From Paenibacillus plantarum (GTDB lineage Bacteria; Bacillota; Bacilli; Paenibacillales; NBRC-103111), in the NCBI RefSeq assembly GCF_013141695.1, contig NZ_WHNY01000005.1, positions 124,001 through 188,000 of the forward strand: DNA of 64,000 nt, given 5' to 3'. Under the pieces are notes generated by a model. It searched no databases, was not told the origin of the DNA, and saw nothing but the letters and a program-made list of their open reading frames with translations. Below are positions 25,562-34,900 of the stretch, one piece after another. Within the stretch, counting starts at the first letter, position 1. The number at the start of each line of letters is the position of its first letter. A program made the translations under genes and the position numbers.

Positions 25562-27306
25562 ATAATCTTGAAAACGAAGATTATCTTACAGGTTACCACT
25601 GCGATGCAGAATACAATGAACAGGTAATCCCGGAGAATCAAGGGAATGCCCTTATTGAAGCAATACCAGATCGTTTAAATGCAAATAAACTATATGAGGC
25701 GCTCTATAGTGCCCCCCAATATAAAGGTGATGTTTCAAAGTTAGATATTGAAGACCGTTTGGCTTTGGTTCAGCAAATTCGAAAGAGTTTTTGGCTCCCA
25801 TTATCCTCACACTTTTACCGGTATCGTCAATATTACAATATGTTAAAGATAGGATATCAGTCTAGAAATCCATACTCACCAAGCTATAACAGGCAATACG
25901 CTCTCGGTTTGGATAAAGTGTTCGCTGCTGGAATTGATGAAGATGGCAGAAATATTGCAGGAGTGAATCATACAGCTGAAGGGTTTGCAGACATTGGTCT
26001 TAGCGGCATGGGGAAGAGTGTGACGAATAAGAGAATTTTGCAGTTGTTTCCTCAGGTTATTCATCACAAGTCATACAAGGGAAGACAATTAACGAAAACT
26101 CAGGTTGTTTGGCTTCATATAGAGTGCCCAAGTAGTAAATCGCTTGCCCAATTAAGCAGGAACTTCTTCGCGGCGGTAGATAAAGCTTTAGGTCCTGGAG
26201 CGAATTTTTATGAAAAATTCGGAGAGAAAGGGGGGACAATCGAAGTTCTTGCACAGCGGATGGTTAAAGTTGCCAACCAAATACACCTTGGAGTTCTAGT
26301 AATAGATGAAATTCAAAAAGTGCACCGCGCACATTCAGGCGGAGATGAAAGAATGATTGAATTTATTACAGAGCTTACTAATACGATAGGCATTCCTGTT
26401 GTAATTGTGGGAACCCTTAAGTCCTTATATTTGTTTAAAAGTTCTCTGGCTAACACAAGGAGAGCAATACCAGATAGCTACGTGGAGAATATTACTGATC
26501 GGATGGTCGAAGGAGAAGTATTTGAGAATGGGGAAAAGGCAATAACAGAATGGGATGATTTTATCGAAGCTTTGTGGGATTTTCAATATACCCTTTCAAA
26601 AGTGCCTTTGACCGAAGAATTCAAATCGTTAATGTACTATCATTGTATTGGTATTCCAGATATAGCAGTTAAATTATTTATGCATGTACAGTGCCAAGCA
26701 ATGGTAAACGGAGGTGACGAGCGAATCACAGAGAGTTTAATTAACTCTGTGGCTAGTAAAAGTTTGAAACTGCTTCAGCCTATGTTTGATAGGGTACGTA
26801 GAGGAGAATCAGCAGTACTAATTGAATTCGAAAATGTAGAGTTAAACTGGACCGATCTTAATGAGTATTTTAAAAATGCTGCTCACCGAGTTTTTGTTCA
26901 TGGTAAACTTGCTCAAGAACATGAGCGTGCACTTCAACAAAAGAATGGAAATAGCATTTTAAAAGATCTAATTGCGTTTGCCAGTAAAATGTCTAATAGC
27001 ATTGAAGAGGCCGAGTCTATTGCTCAGAAAGTTTATGACTCAAGTAATGGTATGGGAGATTTAAACTCCATGTATCAGCATGTTGCAAAAATGGTAATGG
27101 AATCTGAAGATACTAGCTCTCGTAGTCAGAAGAAAAATAAGGTAACACAGTTCCCTAAATTAAAAAAGAGTAAGGGAGAACTCCCGCTAATGGAGGTATC
27201 TGATATTCGATATATAGTTAAAGTCGGCGAGCAAAAAAAAATGTCAATTGAAGAGTCGCTATTTGGTACCGGTTTGATTAAAGACCCATTAGAGTTCGTT
27301 CATTAA
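25558..27306 (+). CDS. tnsC: TnsC, AAA+ transposition regulator
   Basis: 582 residues, close to Tn7 TnsC (555). GTG start overlaps the tnsB stop. Walker A GLSGMGKS is at 147-154 and Walker B LVIDEIQ around Asp250. A sensor segment IPVVIVGT follows. It links the target selectors (TniQ/TnsD) to the TnsAB transposase and gives target immunity. It is followed 15 bases later by tniQ. Confidence 0.95.
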   Translation: MNNLENEDYLTGYHCDAEYNEQVIPENQGNALIEAIPDRLNANKLYEALYSAPQYKGDVSKLDIEDRLALVQQIRKSFWLPLSSHFYRYRQYYNMLKIGYQSRNPYSPSYNRQYALGLDKVFAAGIDEDGRNIAGVNHTAEGFADIGLSGMGKSVTNKRILQLFPQVIHHKSYKGRQLTKTQVVWLHIECPSSKSLAQLSRNFFAAVDKALGPGANFYEKFGEKGGTIEVLAQRMVKVANQIHLGVLVIDEIQKVHRAHSGGDERMIEFITELTNTIGIPVVIVGTLKSLYLFKSSLANTRRAIPDSYVENITDRMVEGEVFENGEKAITEWDDFIEALWDFQYTLSKVPLTEEFKSLMYYHCIGIPDIAVKLFMHVQCQAMVNGGDERITESLINSVASKSLKLLQPMFDRVRRGESAVLIEFENVELNWTDLNEYFKNAAHRVFVHGKLAQEHERALQQKNGNSILKDLIAFASKMSNSIEEAESIAQKVYDSSNGMGDLNSMYQHVAKMVMESEDTSSRSQKKNKVTQFPKLKKSKGELPLMEVSDIRYIVKVGEQKKMSIEESLFGTGLIKDPLEFVH

Positions 27307-27321
27307 TAGGAAGGTGAGAAT

Positions 27322-28275
27322 ATGATCTCATTTCCAGAAATGCTTCCAGATGAGCTTTTTTATAGCTGCTGCGCGCGTTATCATAACGAGAGTGGAAACG
27401 AAACTACTAGTCAAACAATGAAGGATCTTTTTGGAATTGCTGGTCTTAAAACTAGATGTATGTTGCCTTCCCACCTTGATAACTTTGTCAAGAGATATAA
27501 CAATAAGTGGGGTATGTTGTGCAGTAACGAGATTCTTGAGAAGCATACAATATACCCATTATTTCGATCGTTTTTAGAGGACGAACAATCTAAAATCATT
27601 CTTCAAATGATTAATGGAACATTAAAATATCTACCACATTTTATTTTAGGTATCAAAAATAATTTGTGGCAACAAGGATTAAACTTTTGTTCAGATTGTG
27701 TTAGAGAGGATGATTTGAAGTACGGGTTTCCCTACTGGCATAGACTACATCAAGCTCCTGGGGTTCTATATTGTCCAAAGCATTGTAAAAGATTAAAAAA
27801 GTGTTGTCCAAGTTGTAATTTCAGATTTGAGACACAAAACAATTTTATAATAATACAGCGCTTTTGCAAGTGTGGGCATGATTTTTCACGCGATATAGTT
27901 AGCCAGGTTGTGTCCTTAGACGAATACAGGGCTCAATTAGAGTTGATAACAATAAGCCAAGACATTACATACGTTTTTAGTGCAATTGCTACTGGGCATC
28001 AATGGCAACAGCTATACAGAGAACGCATAAGTAAAACCAAATATTGCTCATTGACTGGAAGGTTAAATCAGAGTGATCTTGTTAATGATTTTATTAGCTT
28101 CTACGCCAAGCCTACTCTCAAACTACTAGAGTGTGAGTTATCTAATATTAATTGGGTACAACATTTTTTTAATAGTAAAAAAAATGTATCCCATCCTATT
28201 AAACATATATTATTTATTCGGTTTATATTTGGATCTATTACTAACTTTTATGATGAAGTTCGTGAGGCTGCTTAG
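27322..28275 (+). CDS. tniQ: Short TniQ/TnsD-family target selector
   Basis: 317 residues. The TniQ N-terminal region (FPEMLPDELFYSCCARYHNE) leads to zinc-finger residues: FCSDCVREDDLKYGFPYWHR, then LYCPKHCKRLKKCCPSC. It ends shortly after HPIKHILFIRFIFG, a segment found inside longer TnsD proteins, so the C-terminal DNA-reading domains are absent. Short TniQ proteins act as adaptors for TnsC in some Tn7-like elements. AGGAAGGTGAG precedes the ATG. Paired with a long TnsD-type gene downstream. Confidence 0.9.
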   Translation: MISFPEMLPDELFYSCCARYHNESGNETTSQTMKDLFGIAGLKTRCMLPSHLDNFVKRYNNKWGMLCSNEILEKHTIYPLFRSFLEDEQSKIILQMINGTLKYLPHFILGIKNNLWQQGLNFCSDCVREDDLKYGFPYWHRLHQAPGVLYCPKHCKRLKKCCPSCNFRFETQNNFIIIQRFCKCGHDFSRDIVSQVVSLDEYRAQLELITISQDITYVFSAIATGHQWQQLYRERISKTKYCSLTGRLNQSDLVNDFISFYAKPTLKLLECELSNINWVQHFFNSKKNVSHPIKHILFIRFIFGSITNFYDEVREAA

Positions 28276-28438
28276 AAATTCAATGAATATAAGTACGTAT
28301 TTTAAACTAATACCTATAGTATTGATTTTTGACATTTTGTATATTAAATATAATGCTTCCAATACTTATTAGTAGGGAGGTGGTTTTATTAAATTCAATA
28401 ATCTTTAACCCCTTCTAAAAATATTAGGAGGGGTTTTT
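28276..28438 (+). promoter_or_regulatory. Leader between tniQ and tnsD with a mini-ORF-like segment
   Basis: TAGGGAGGTGG at 28374-28384 is followed by ATT AAA TTC AAT AAT CTT TAA (28388-28408), a six-codon frame beginning with ATT, and directly by the terminator hairpin. The arrangement (ribosome site, short frame, terminator) resembles an attenuation leader. The initiation codon is unusual, so this is tentative. Confidence 0.35.
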
Positions 28439-28441
28439 ATT
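28407..28441 (+). terminator. Terminator overlapping the start of the second tniQ/tnsD gene
   Basis: AACCCCTTCTAA (28407-28418) pairs with TTAGGAGGGGTT around an AAATA loop and is followed by TTTATT. Its 3' arm contains AGGAGGGG, the only ribosome-site-like sequence for the following gene. Confidence 0.75.
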
Positions 28442-30271
28442 TTAAATTTACCAATTCAATTCCCAGATGAGGATATACGTAGTCTGGTATATAGGTTCCA
28501 TGTTGAGAGCAGCAATGAGAATTTTTTTAATTCTGCTACTGAGTTATTTTCCGTAAAACCTAATAAGAATAAAATATTTCCTAAGCTAGACTATTTTTTG
28601 GATTTATCCTATAAAGATAAAGAAAGTAGAGGGAATTTTATAAGGTATCATACGTATCTTCCATTTTTAATGCCATTTATAGAACGTTCAAAGTGGGAGA
28701 CTTTAATTAGTAGACCTACTTCTTTCATGTCTGCTTGGAGAATATTTCATGATAAAATTAGATATTGTCCGGAGTGTATGAAAATGGACGATAATGAATA
28801 TGGCATGTGTTACCCCCATCGGGAGCATCAATTACGGTATATTGATATTTGTATGATTCACAAATGTAACCTAATTACATGCTGTGATTTGTGTGGTGAA
28901 TATTATTCATCGAAAGGGGACCTAAGTTTAGCGCTAGTGCCAAGGTGTACTTCTGGACATGAGGTTCATAACAATGGTTTACAAACCGCTGAACCTGATC
29001 CTTCTATGACCTGGATAGTCGAAAGTTTTAGGTTGATGATTAATCATTATGGCGAGATTGATGCTAAAAGTTTAATTGAGAAGCTAGTTCCTGTACTAGC
29101 AAAGTTAGGATATATTGAATTTAAGGGAGCAATACTTAAGAGCAAGGTAATAGAGGATATGGTAGCATTTTTTGGTAAGGATTTATTACATAAATATGGA
29201 ATAAATAAGGATGATCTTTTAGAACGAACTACTATTGGTAAGCTTTTTACTCCAAATAACGTTTATATTAATATTTATTTGTATTTGTTTCTTATTAAGT
29301 TTTTAATTGGTGACTTTAAAAAGTTAATAGTGTGTAATTTTGAATATTCAACAAAATTACCCTTTGATAAGGGGCCGTGGTTATGTATGAACAAAATCTG
29401 CCCTTCACACAATTTACCTGTGATAAATGAATGTATTAGAACTGTTAAACAGCATATTTATGGACGGTTTACATGCACTATTTGTGGTTATTCTTATGTT
29501 CAGCGATTTGAATCCTATAAAGATAATTCTGCCAAAAAGTTTAAAATAGTAGATTTTGGCTTTCTTTGGAGGGAAACAGTTACTAAAATGCTTTCCGAGA
29601 ACAGGTCGCTACAATCTATTTCTAAAAAAGTAGGATCGTACACACAGACAATAAAAAAATTCAAACTAAATATTTTAGATCCGGCTCGTTGTAAAACAAA
29701 GTACAGTGTAGAAACACTTCAAAATGAGTTTGAAAAATTCATGTACAAAAAAAGCTTTACATCCAGAGGTGAAGTTAGAAAGGAATTTGGTGTAGGAAAA
29801 TACGATAGGCTAATGAAGATTAAAAGAGATTGGATGGAAAATCTGCTACCTCAATGTAAAGTAAATTTATTTAAATATCGGAACTATGATCAATTGGATA
29901 TTGAAGCGTATGATTCTGTATTAATAGCATATGAGCAATTACGCGTTGAAAATTCCGTTCAACGGATTACAAAGATAGTTATTTTGAAGCATACATCGAA
30001 GTTGATATTTTGTAGGCTTACAGGTATAAAAAAAAATTGCTTTATTAAGACTAACAAATTATTACTAGAATTATCGGAAAATCAGGAAACTTACCTAAAG
30101 AGGATATTTCCGATTATTTTAAACCGTTTTGAAAATTCTCCCCGATATATAACTCTTACATGGTCGTTAATAATTAATCGATTACATCATGGTTATAAAA
30201 ATGCTTCCCCAGAAGTTATAGAGTGGGTGATGCAAAAAATTGAAGACTACCAAAGCGACAGAAACATTTAA
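28439..30271 (+). CDS. tnsD: Long TnsD/TniQ-type target selector without a standard start codon
   Basis: The conserved N-terminus (FPDEDIRSLVYRFHVESS) lies upstream of the first ATG (28598) and there is no ATG, GTG or TTG between it and the in-frame stop at 28406-28408. ATT at 28439, five bases after AGGAGGGG, is the best start, giving 610 residues. The first zinc region is YCPECMKMDDNEYG / CCDLC; the second, CMNKICPSHNLPVINEC...CTICGYSY, and the following SLQSISKKVGSYTQTIKKF helix-turn-helix are typical of full TnsD proteins that recognise a fixed chromosomal site. If translation began at 28598 the TniQ core would be truncated. Confidence 0.85.
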   Translation: MLNLPIQFPDEDIRSLVYRFHVESSNENFFNSATELFSVKPNKNKIFPKLDYFLDLSYKDKESRGNFIRYHTYLPFLMPFIERSKWETLISRPTSFMSAWRIFHDKIRYCPECMKMDDNEYGMCYPHREHQLRYIDICMIHKCNLITCCDLCGEYYSSKGDLSLALVPRCTSGHEVHNNGLQTAEPDPSMTWIVESFRLMINHYGEIDAKSLIEKLVPVLAKLGYIEFKGAILKSKVIEDMVAFFGKDLLHKYGINKDDLLERTTIGKLFTPNNVYINIYLYLFLIKFLIGDFKKLIVCNFEYSTKLPFDKGPWLCMNKICPSHNLPVINECIRTVKQHIYGRFTCTICGYSYVQRFESYKDNSAKKFKIVDFGFLWRETVTKMLSENRSLQSISKKVGSYTQTIKKFKLNILDPARCKTKYSVETLQNEFEKFMYKKSFTSRGEVRKEFGVGKYDRLMKIKRDWMENLLPQCKVNLFKYRNYDQLDIEAYDSVLIAYEQLRVENSVQRITKIVILKHTSKLIFCRLTGIKKNCFIKTNKLLLELSENQETYLKRIFPIILNRFENSPRYITLTWSLIINRLHHGYKNASPEVIEWVMQKIEDYQSDRNI

Positions 30272-30281
30272 AAAACGTTTG

Positions 30282-30320
30282 AAAGCTGTGTCCTCAGTTA
30301 TAGAGGATACAGCTTTTTTG
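30282..30320 (+). terminator. Terminator after tnsD
   Basis: AAAGCTGTGTCCTC pairs with GAGGATACAGCTTT with a single wobble, followed by TTTTG. Confidence 0.8.
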
Positions 30321-30350
30321 TAATAAAGTATTGCGGTAATGATGCAAAAA

Positions 30351-30406
30351 AGTATTATTAGTCTACTTTTTGGTAATACTATAAATATCATAGATTAATA
30401 GGGGAG
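30351..30406 (+). promoter_or_regulatory. Inverted repeat and ribosome site ahead of the small transposase-domain gene
   Basis: AGTATTA (30351-30357) and TAATACT (30374-30380) form a palindrome next to a -10-like TATAAA; GGGGAGG at 30400-30406 sets the GTG start at 30416. Confidence 0.4.
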
Positions 30407-30415
30407 GTTATAAAT

Positions 30416-30784
30416 GTGGAACAAATTGATTATATGCTTTGCGATGAAGCAATTATTACAACAAAGGGATTTTTATTTAAAGGAAACTACTACTCTTGTC
30501 GAATGGCTTTAAAACAGAGATTATTCAACCCAGCAAACTGCATAGAGGGGGGAAAGAAAGTGGAGGTACTTTACGAGCCGCTATTGTCAAATAAAATTCT
30601 GGTTAAACTTGAAGGTTGGAAGTATTGTTATGCAAACATAATTCAAGAGGATCTAACGATGACTCAAGAAGAGATTCAAAATTATCAAAAAAACATCCAA
30701 TTACTAAAGCGAGACTTTAAACTGCATAAAAAAAGAAAAATTCAACGTAGAGTTATAGTAAGTAATCACAATAACTGTAGTTGA
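30416..30784 (+). CDS. Small protein resembling the C-terminal beta-barrel of Mu/TnsB-type transposases
   Basis: 122 residues, GTG start. Residues ~14-75 (TTKGFLFKGNYYSCRMAL, then KKVEVLYEPLLSNKILVKLE) follow the pattern of the Mu-transposase C-terminal barrel; the tnsB of this element has EIEVSYDPRDCSVILIRLKT at the corresponding place. A coiled, basic tail (LTMTQEEIQNYQKNIQ, then KKRKIQRR) resembles the region that follows the barrel. There is no DDE domain, so it cannot be a transposase. It could be a decayed fragment or a stand-alone partner that competes for DNA or TnsC. Its own good ribosome site and hairpin-bounded upstream argue for expression. Confidence 0.6.
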   Translation: MEQIDYMLCDEAIITTKGFLFKGNYYSCRMALKQRLFNPANCIEGGKKVEVLYEPLLSNKILVKLEGWKYCYANIIQEDLTMTQEEIQNYQKNIQLLKRDFKLHKKRKIQRRVIVSNHNNCS

Positions 30785-30801
30785 ATTTATGTTAGTGCAG
30801 C

Positions 30802-31152
30802 TTATTTAAAAGTTTTTAATACTTCTCTTAGAATATTCCTAAACATCGTGATTTCATTATCATTAAGCCTTTGTAATGTACTTGTGATTTCATGTGCCGC
30901 TGCCTCATGTAATGAAGTGTATGTTTTTTCATCATTGGATTCAGCAGTTCGTAATAAATCAGATAATGTGACAGATAAACACTCTGCCACTTTCTCTAAG
31001 TTAGTTAACGAAATATTACGTTCGCCTCTTTCTAATCCACCAATGTAGGTAAAATGAAATCCAGACATTTCACCTAACTCTTCTTGTGAAAAACCTTTTA
31101 GTTTCCTCAAATTGCGTATAGTTTCACCTAAACGAATTAGTAAAGTTGACAT
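30802..31152 (-). CDS. XRE-family regulator (SinR-like HTH)
   Basis: 116 residues. The N-terminal helix-turn-helix (about 7-62, with GFSQEELGEMSGFHFTYIGG and RGERNISL) is unmistakable. The C-terminal helix probably dimerises. GGTGGG precedes the ATG. It is convergent with the small transposase-domain gene and divergent from the next cargo gene. It may regulate the element. Confidence 0.85.
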   Translation of the reverse strand: MSTLLIRLGETIRNLRKLKGFSQEELGEMSGFHFTYIGGLERGERNISLTNLEKVAECLSVTLSDLLRTAESNDEKTYTSLHEAAAHEITSTLQRLNDNEITMFRNILREVLKTFK

Positions 31153-31300
31153 TAGTATCCCACCTTTATTTTAAAGTGTAGATAAGGGATACGTTTATAG
31201 TAATAGGTTAAAAAGCACTATTTATATAATGTAAATAAGTATCAAGATTTAATTCATCAAATGAATCCAAAGTTATACTTTTTAAAACAAGGAGTTTTAT

Positions 31301-31669
31301 ATGGATGAATTAATAACCAATGTGGAAAAAAGCATTCACACACTTAATTTAAATATAGAACGTAATAAAAAGTATTATGACTATCCATTTACTAATAACT
31401 GTGATCACTTTTATCGCTTAAATCAAATGCACAAACAGCTAGAGTGTTGGAACCACTTTTTAGAAATGTTAAGAAAGTTTAAAAACGACCGCTGTTGCAT
31501 TCTTATGAAGGAAAGCTCTGTATTTGAAAAGAAGATTAATGTTGAAAGAAAGACAGTTCCAGGATTTGTTACACATACTACACTGCAAGAAATGATTGAA
31601 TATATGCGAAAGCTTGAGTGGAAGGTAGATGGAATGAATGGTATTTGGAAGGAGGAGGAGGCAAGTTAG
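31301..31669 (+). CDS. Small helical protein of unknown function (probable cargo)
   Basis: 122 residues, charged and helical, with aromatic-rich YYDYPFTNNCDHFYRL near the N-terminus and FVTHTTLQEMIEYMRKLEWK near the end. AAGGAG stands nine bases before the ATG. I do not recognise a family. AT-rich like the tns genes, and therefore likely part of the mobile element rather than the host region that follows. Confidence 0.55.
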   Translation: MDELITNVEKSIHTLNLNIERNKKYYDYPFTNNCDHFYRLNQMHKQLECWNHFLEMLRKFKNDRCCILMKESSVFEKKINVERKTVPGFVTHTTLQEMIEYMRKLEWKVDGMNGIWKEEEAS

Positions 31670-31674
31670 TCACA

Positions 31675-31721
31675 TTATCCACAAGCAAAATGTTAATAAA
31701 ATTTGTGTAGATTGTGGATAT
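31675..31721. promoter_or_regulatory. Two inverted DnaA-box-like sequences
   Basis: TTATCCACA (31675-31683), a perfect DnaA box, faces TGTGGATAT (31713-31721), one mismatch from the consensus complement. They lie in the gene-free 31670-31971 stretch between the element and the host rhamnosidase. The function is unproven; a chance match is possible in AT-rich DNA. Confidence 0.35.
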
Positions 31722-31778
31722 ATTAATATGATGTCAAGTATTTCAAGATGTTTGTTGTGGTGATAAATAAAGTTCGTT

Positions 31779-31815
31779 AGTGGTTGTTCACTTTTGTGAA
31801 CAACCACTTTTTTTC
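31779..31815. terminator. Strong bidirectional-looking terminator
   Basis: Perfect 13-bp stem AGTGGTTGTTCAC / GTGAACAACCACT, TTTT loop, followed by seven T. It probably ends the last cargo transcript. Confidence 0.85.
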
Positions 31816-31971
31816 TAGTCTAGGGGTTCGTTAATTAACCAGTTATCGCTACGGAGGTAACAATTCGTGAGTATGATAGCGAGAAGGAATAACTTTTTAA
31901 ATAAGCTAGGAAATCTAGTTTTAAGTCCAATTTGCTTACCAATAAATTTAACTTCTTGAATTGACCCCATC

Positions 31972-34900
31972 TTAAGGCGTGATATAACAACTCTTCCCTG
32001 AATACAGGATAGGATCGTTTCCAAATGCAGCTACGTTACATGCTGTCCCATTGTAGAAAGTACGGTAAGTATAGTTATCTGCCGCCCCAAAAGCAACGGT
32101 CCGGGGACCGGTAAAACTGCAAGTACCATTCTCGACAGCACAGAGTGTACTATAGCCGGTGGGGGCTCCTGTTCGGACATAACACGCTTTGGCGACACCG
32201 CTAATTGGATCGGAACCGAAAGCAACATTATCACAAGTCGTTGTTCCTGTAACCAAAGAGGCAAAAGCACCTTTCGCACCGTACAACACATTCTGGGTAC
32301 CGGTGACAGTACAAGTACCAGCTTCTGTAGCACATTGTGTCCAATCGCTTGTCGGCGCACCAGAAGGTGCGAGGTAACAGTTTTTTGTCAGCGAGGGTAA
32401 CGGGTCATTGCCGAATGTAGCAACATTACATGCGGTCCCATTATTAGCGATTTTATAACTGAAAGCTCCGTTTGCTCCAAATGCCACCATAGAAGGTCCA
32501 CTGAAAGAACATAGTCCATTCTCCGCTGCGCATAGAGTGTATCCACTTGGACCTCCTGATGGTGCTACATAACAGGACTTCAATAATCCGCTTGCTGGAT
32601 CACCAAACGTGGCAGCATTACATGCTGTACTGGTGGTCTTATTAAGAAAATTATATTTGCCTGCTCCGAAGGCAACTGTGGCGGTACCACTAAATGTGCA
32701 AGTTGCTCCTTCGGTACCACAATAAGTAAACCCAGCTGGCAGTTCGTCATTGTTAGGCCATGATGTTCCTGTTTCATTAAAACTCCATGTACCTGGACTA
32801 ATTTGGAAATAAACGTAATTGTTATCCGCGCTTAGATATGTTAATCCCGAAATGCTGCCTGTTGGAGCGCCGCCACTATACACTGTTGTTCCGTTTGCTG
32901 TGATTGTATTATTGTTCATTCCAAATTTAGGTATTGCAATGGATGCTGTCGTGCCTCCTGGTGAAGTAACATTCATTGCAAAATGACTTGGTTTATCATG
33001 AGTAAGACTCACAATAATGTTACCTTTAATGGTAGGCACTGTTGATTGAATCGTTTTAAGGCTGCCCATTTGGGGGGTTATTTGGTAGCTTGTATATCCC
33101 GGCTGAGTTGGACGAACCCCAGAAGCATAAGCGGAGAGGACATACAGTGGTCCGCCATTCCAGCCATGATTATCCGTTCCCCAACCGCCTTTAGTCCAAA
33201 ATTCAAATAATGTGTATCCCGGATCACTTACTTGTCCTGCATAGCGATCTTTCATTCTAGCAAGCGCACTATCTACAGACCCCATCTTATATAATGCTTC
33301 CAATACATAGAACTCCATGTAAGGACTTGCATTCTTGTGGACGTTCAATACATTCGTTATAGCAGCATACTTGCTTGTATCAGCTAACCCCGCGACTACA
33401 GCCATTGCATTCGCACGATCATCTGTATCCCCTGTATAACCGGGTGAACGGTATTCTTGATTAGTTGTATTCCATAATATGTTATTGAAGTTATTTGAAA
33501 TACTGTTCTTTTTGCCCTGCCAAAAGGCGACGTCCCCTGTATTTCCTGTTAAATTAGCCAATTTAATGGTTGTATCTAATGCGAGATAATACAGTGAATT
33601 ATCTAATACTCTTGCATCAATATCAGATCCCCAATCTTCCCAATCCCAATCTCCAGGTCGGTGATTGATTAAGCCATTAGCATCTATCGTCCAAAGGTTC
33701 ATGTAAGTTTTTATGCTATTATAAGTTGAATTTATCGCACTTGCATCCCCAGTATACATATAATATTGCCAAAAAGTCCAAATGGAAGCAAGCATTTGTG
33801 GTGGCAGTTCATTATTGAAGCCTTTAGACGGAATGGGAGCATATAATTCGCCTGTAGGCTTCTGCCAATTGACTAACTCCGAGATCGCCTTCTTACCGAG
33901 AGCGTAAGAGTTAGTATCAAAAACGTAGAAACCCTGTTTCATCTCGTTTACCACATCACCCCACCATTGTGCCCTTTCGCGAGTTGGAGTGTCCATATAG
34001 TTGTCCCGCATATTGAGATACATCGTTCTTGCAGATTTATTCCATAAAGTATTAAAAAATGTGTCATCACTTTGAAAGGATCCGACAAAGTTAGTGTTAT
34101 AGCCACTTTCACGATACTTTAAACCAAGAATTTGCACATTGCTTGGAATCGTATATTCAACAGCGGTTCCTGACATCCAACCCAACGATTCGAATTCTTG
34201 TATACCTCCTGTAGTAATATAGGTCGATCGTACATTAAAATCTGTTCCATTGCCGCCATCAGCATAGTGATCTGTCTGAATACCTATTACAGCCCCTGCT
34301 GGCGCGTTAACCTGCAGATAAGGAGTGACTTGTAAATTGGATGGCAAATTCATCTTAATGGGGGTGGTACCTGTTCCATAAGAAGGAGTAGCGTTTGTAT
34401 AGGGCATTAACCCTGTATATTTAAAGAAAGGAATGGGGCGCTTCACTAAATTACCCCAAGGCGAAACTCCTACTGTACCCTTTTCTGTAGCTGCAACCCA
34501 GGAGCTATCATTATAACCACTGTTCATCCAATTCGACATACTCGTTGCATTTTGAGCATTGTAATAAATATTACTCTCTGGTAAACGATAATTTGGTTGA
34601 CCACCACTAAGGTCTGTGCTATATCCCGGATGTGGCTTCACTTTCCAACTTGCATCCGAGTTAACCGTTGTGGTTGTGCCCGCTACGATATTGGATTGAA
34701 ACATAAATGCTGCATCTCCGCTGTCGTTATAAGAAAATCCAGTTTTACCATAGTACCAAACTAGAACAGCAATCGTATTGGTACCTGCAGTCAAATAGTT
34801 TTTAAGATCAATCTCGTCATAATAGGAATCCGACGGATTAGGTCCCCGCTTTAGTCCACCTTCAAAAACTACTAAATTCCCGTTCACATACAACCAATAT

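Larger units (their letters stand above)
22354..31700 (+). mobile_element. Tn7-like transposon (right end certain, left end not found)
   Basis: A run of AT-rich genes with the Tn7 core in canonical order: tnsA-tnsB-tnsC-tniQ-tnsD, overlapping or nearly so. The end at 22354 begins TGTTGGATGACA and is followed by four transposase-site-like repeats, then a hairpin terminator and tnsA, as at the Tn7 right end. Accessory genes at 30416-31669 are probably cargo. The far boundary given here is only the last plausible cargo gene: I found no inverted copy of the end repeats anywhere to the right. Confidence 0.8.

Noticed and set aside
31761..31776. TGATAAATAAAGTTCG as a left-end TnsB site
   Set aside because: Single copy, same orientation as the right-end sites instead of inverted, and no terminal TGT/ACA nearby.
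31815..32024. Minus-strand open frame of 69 codons after the GH78 gene
   Set aside because: It overlaps the end of the GH78 gene, lacks a ribosome site and shows no recognisable motif; treated as a chance frame.
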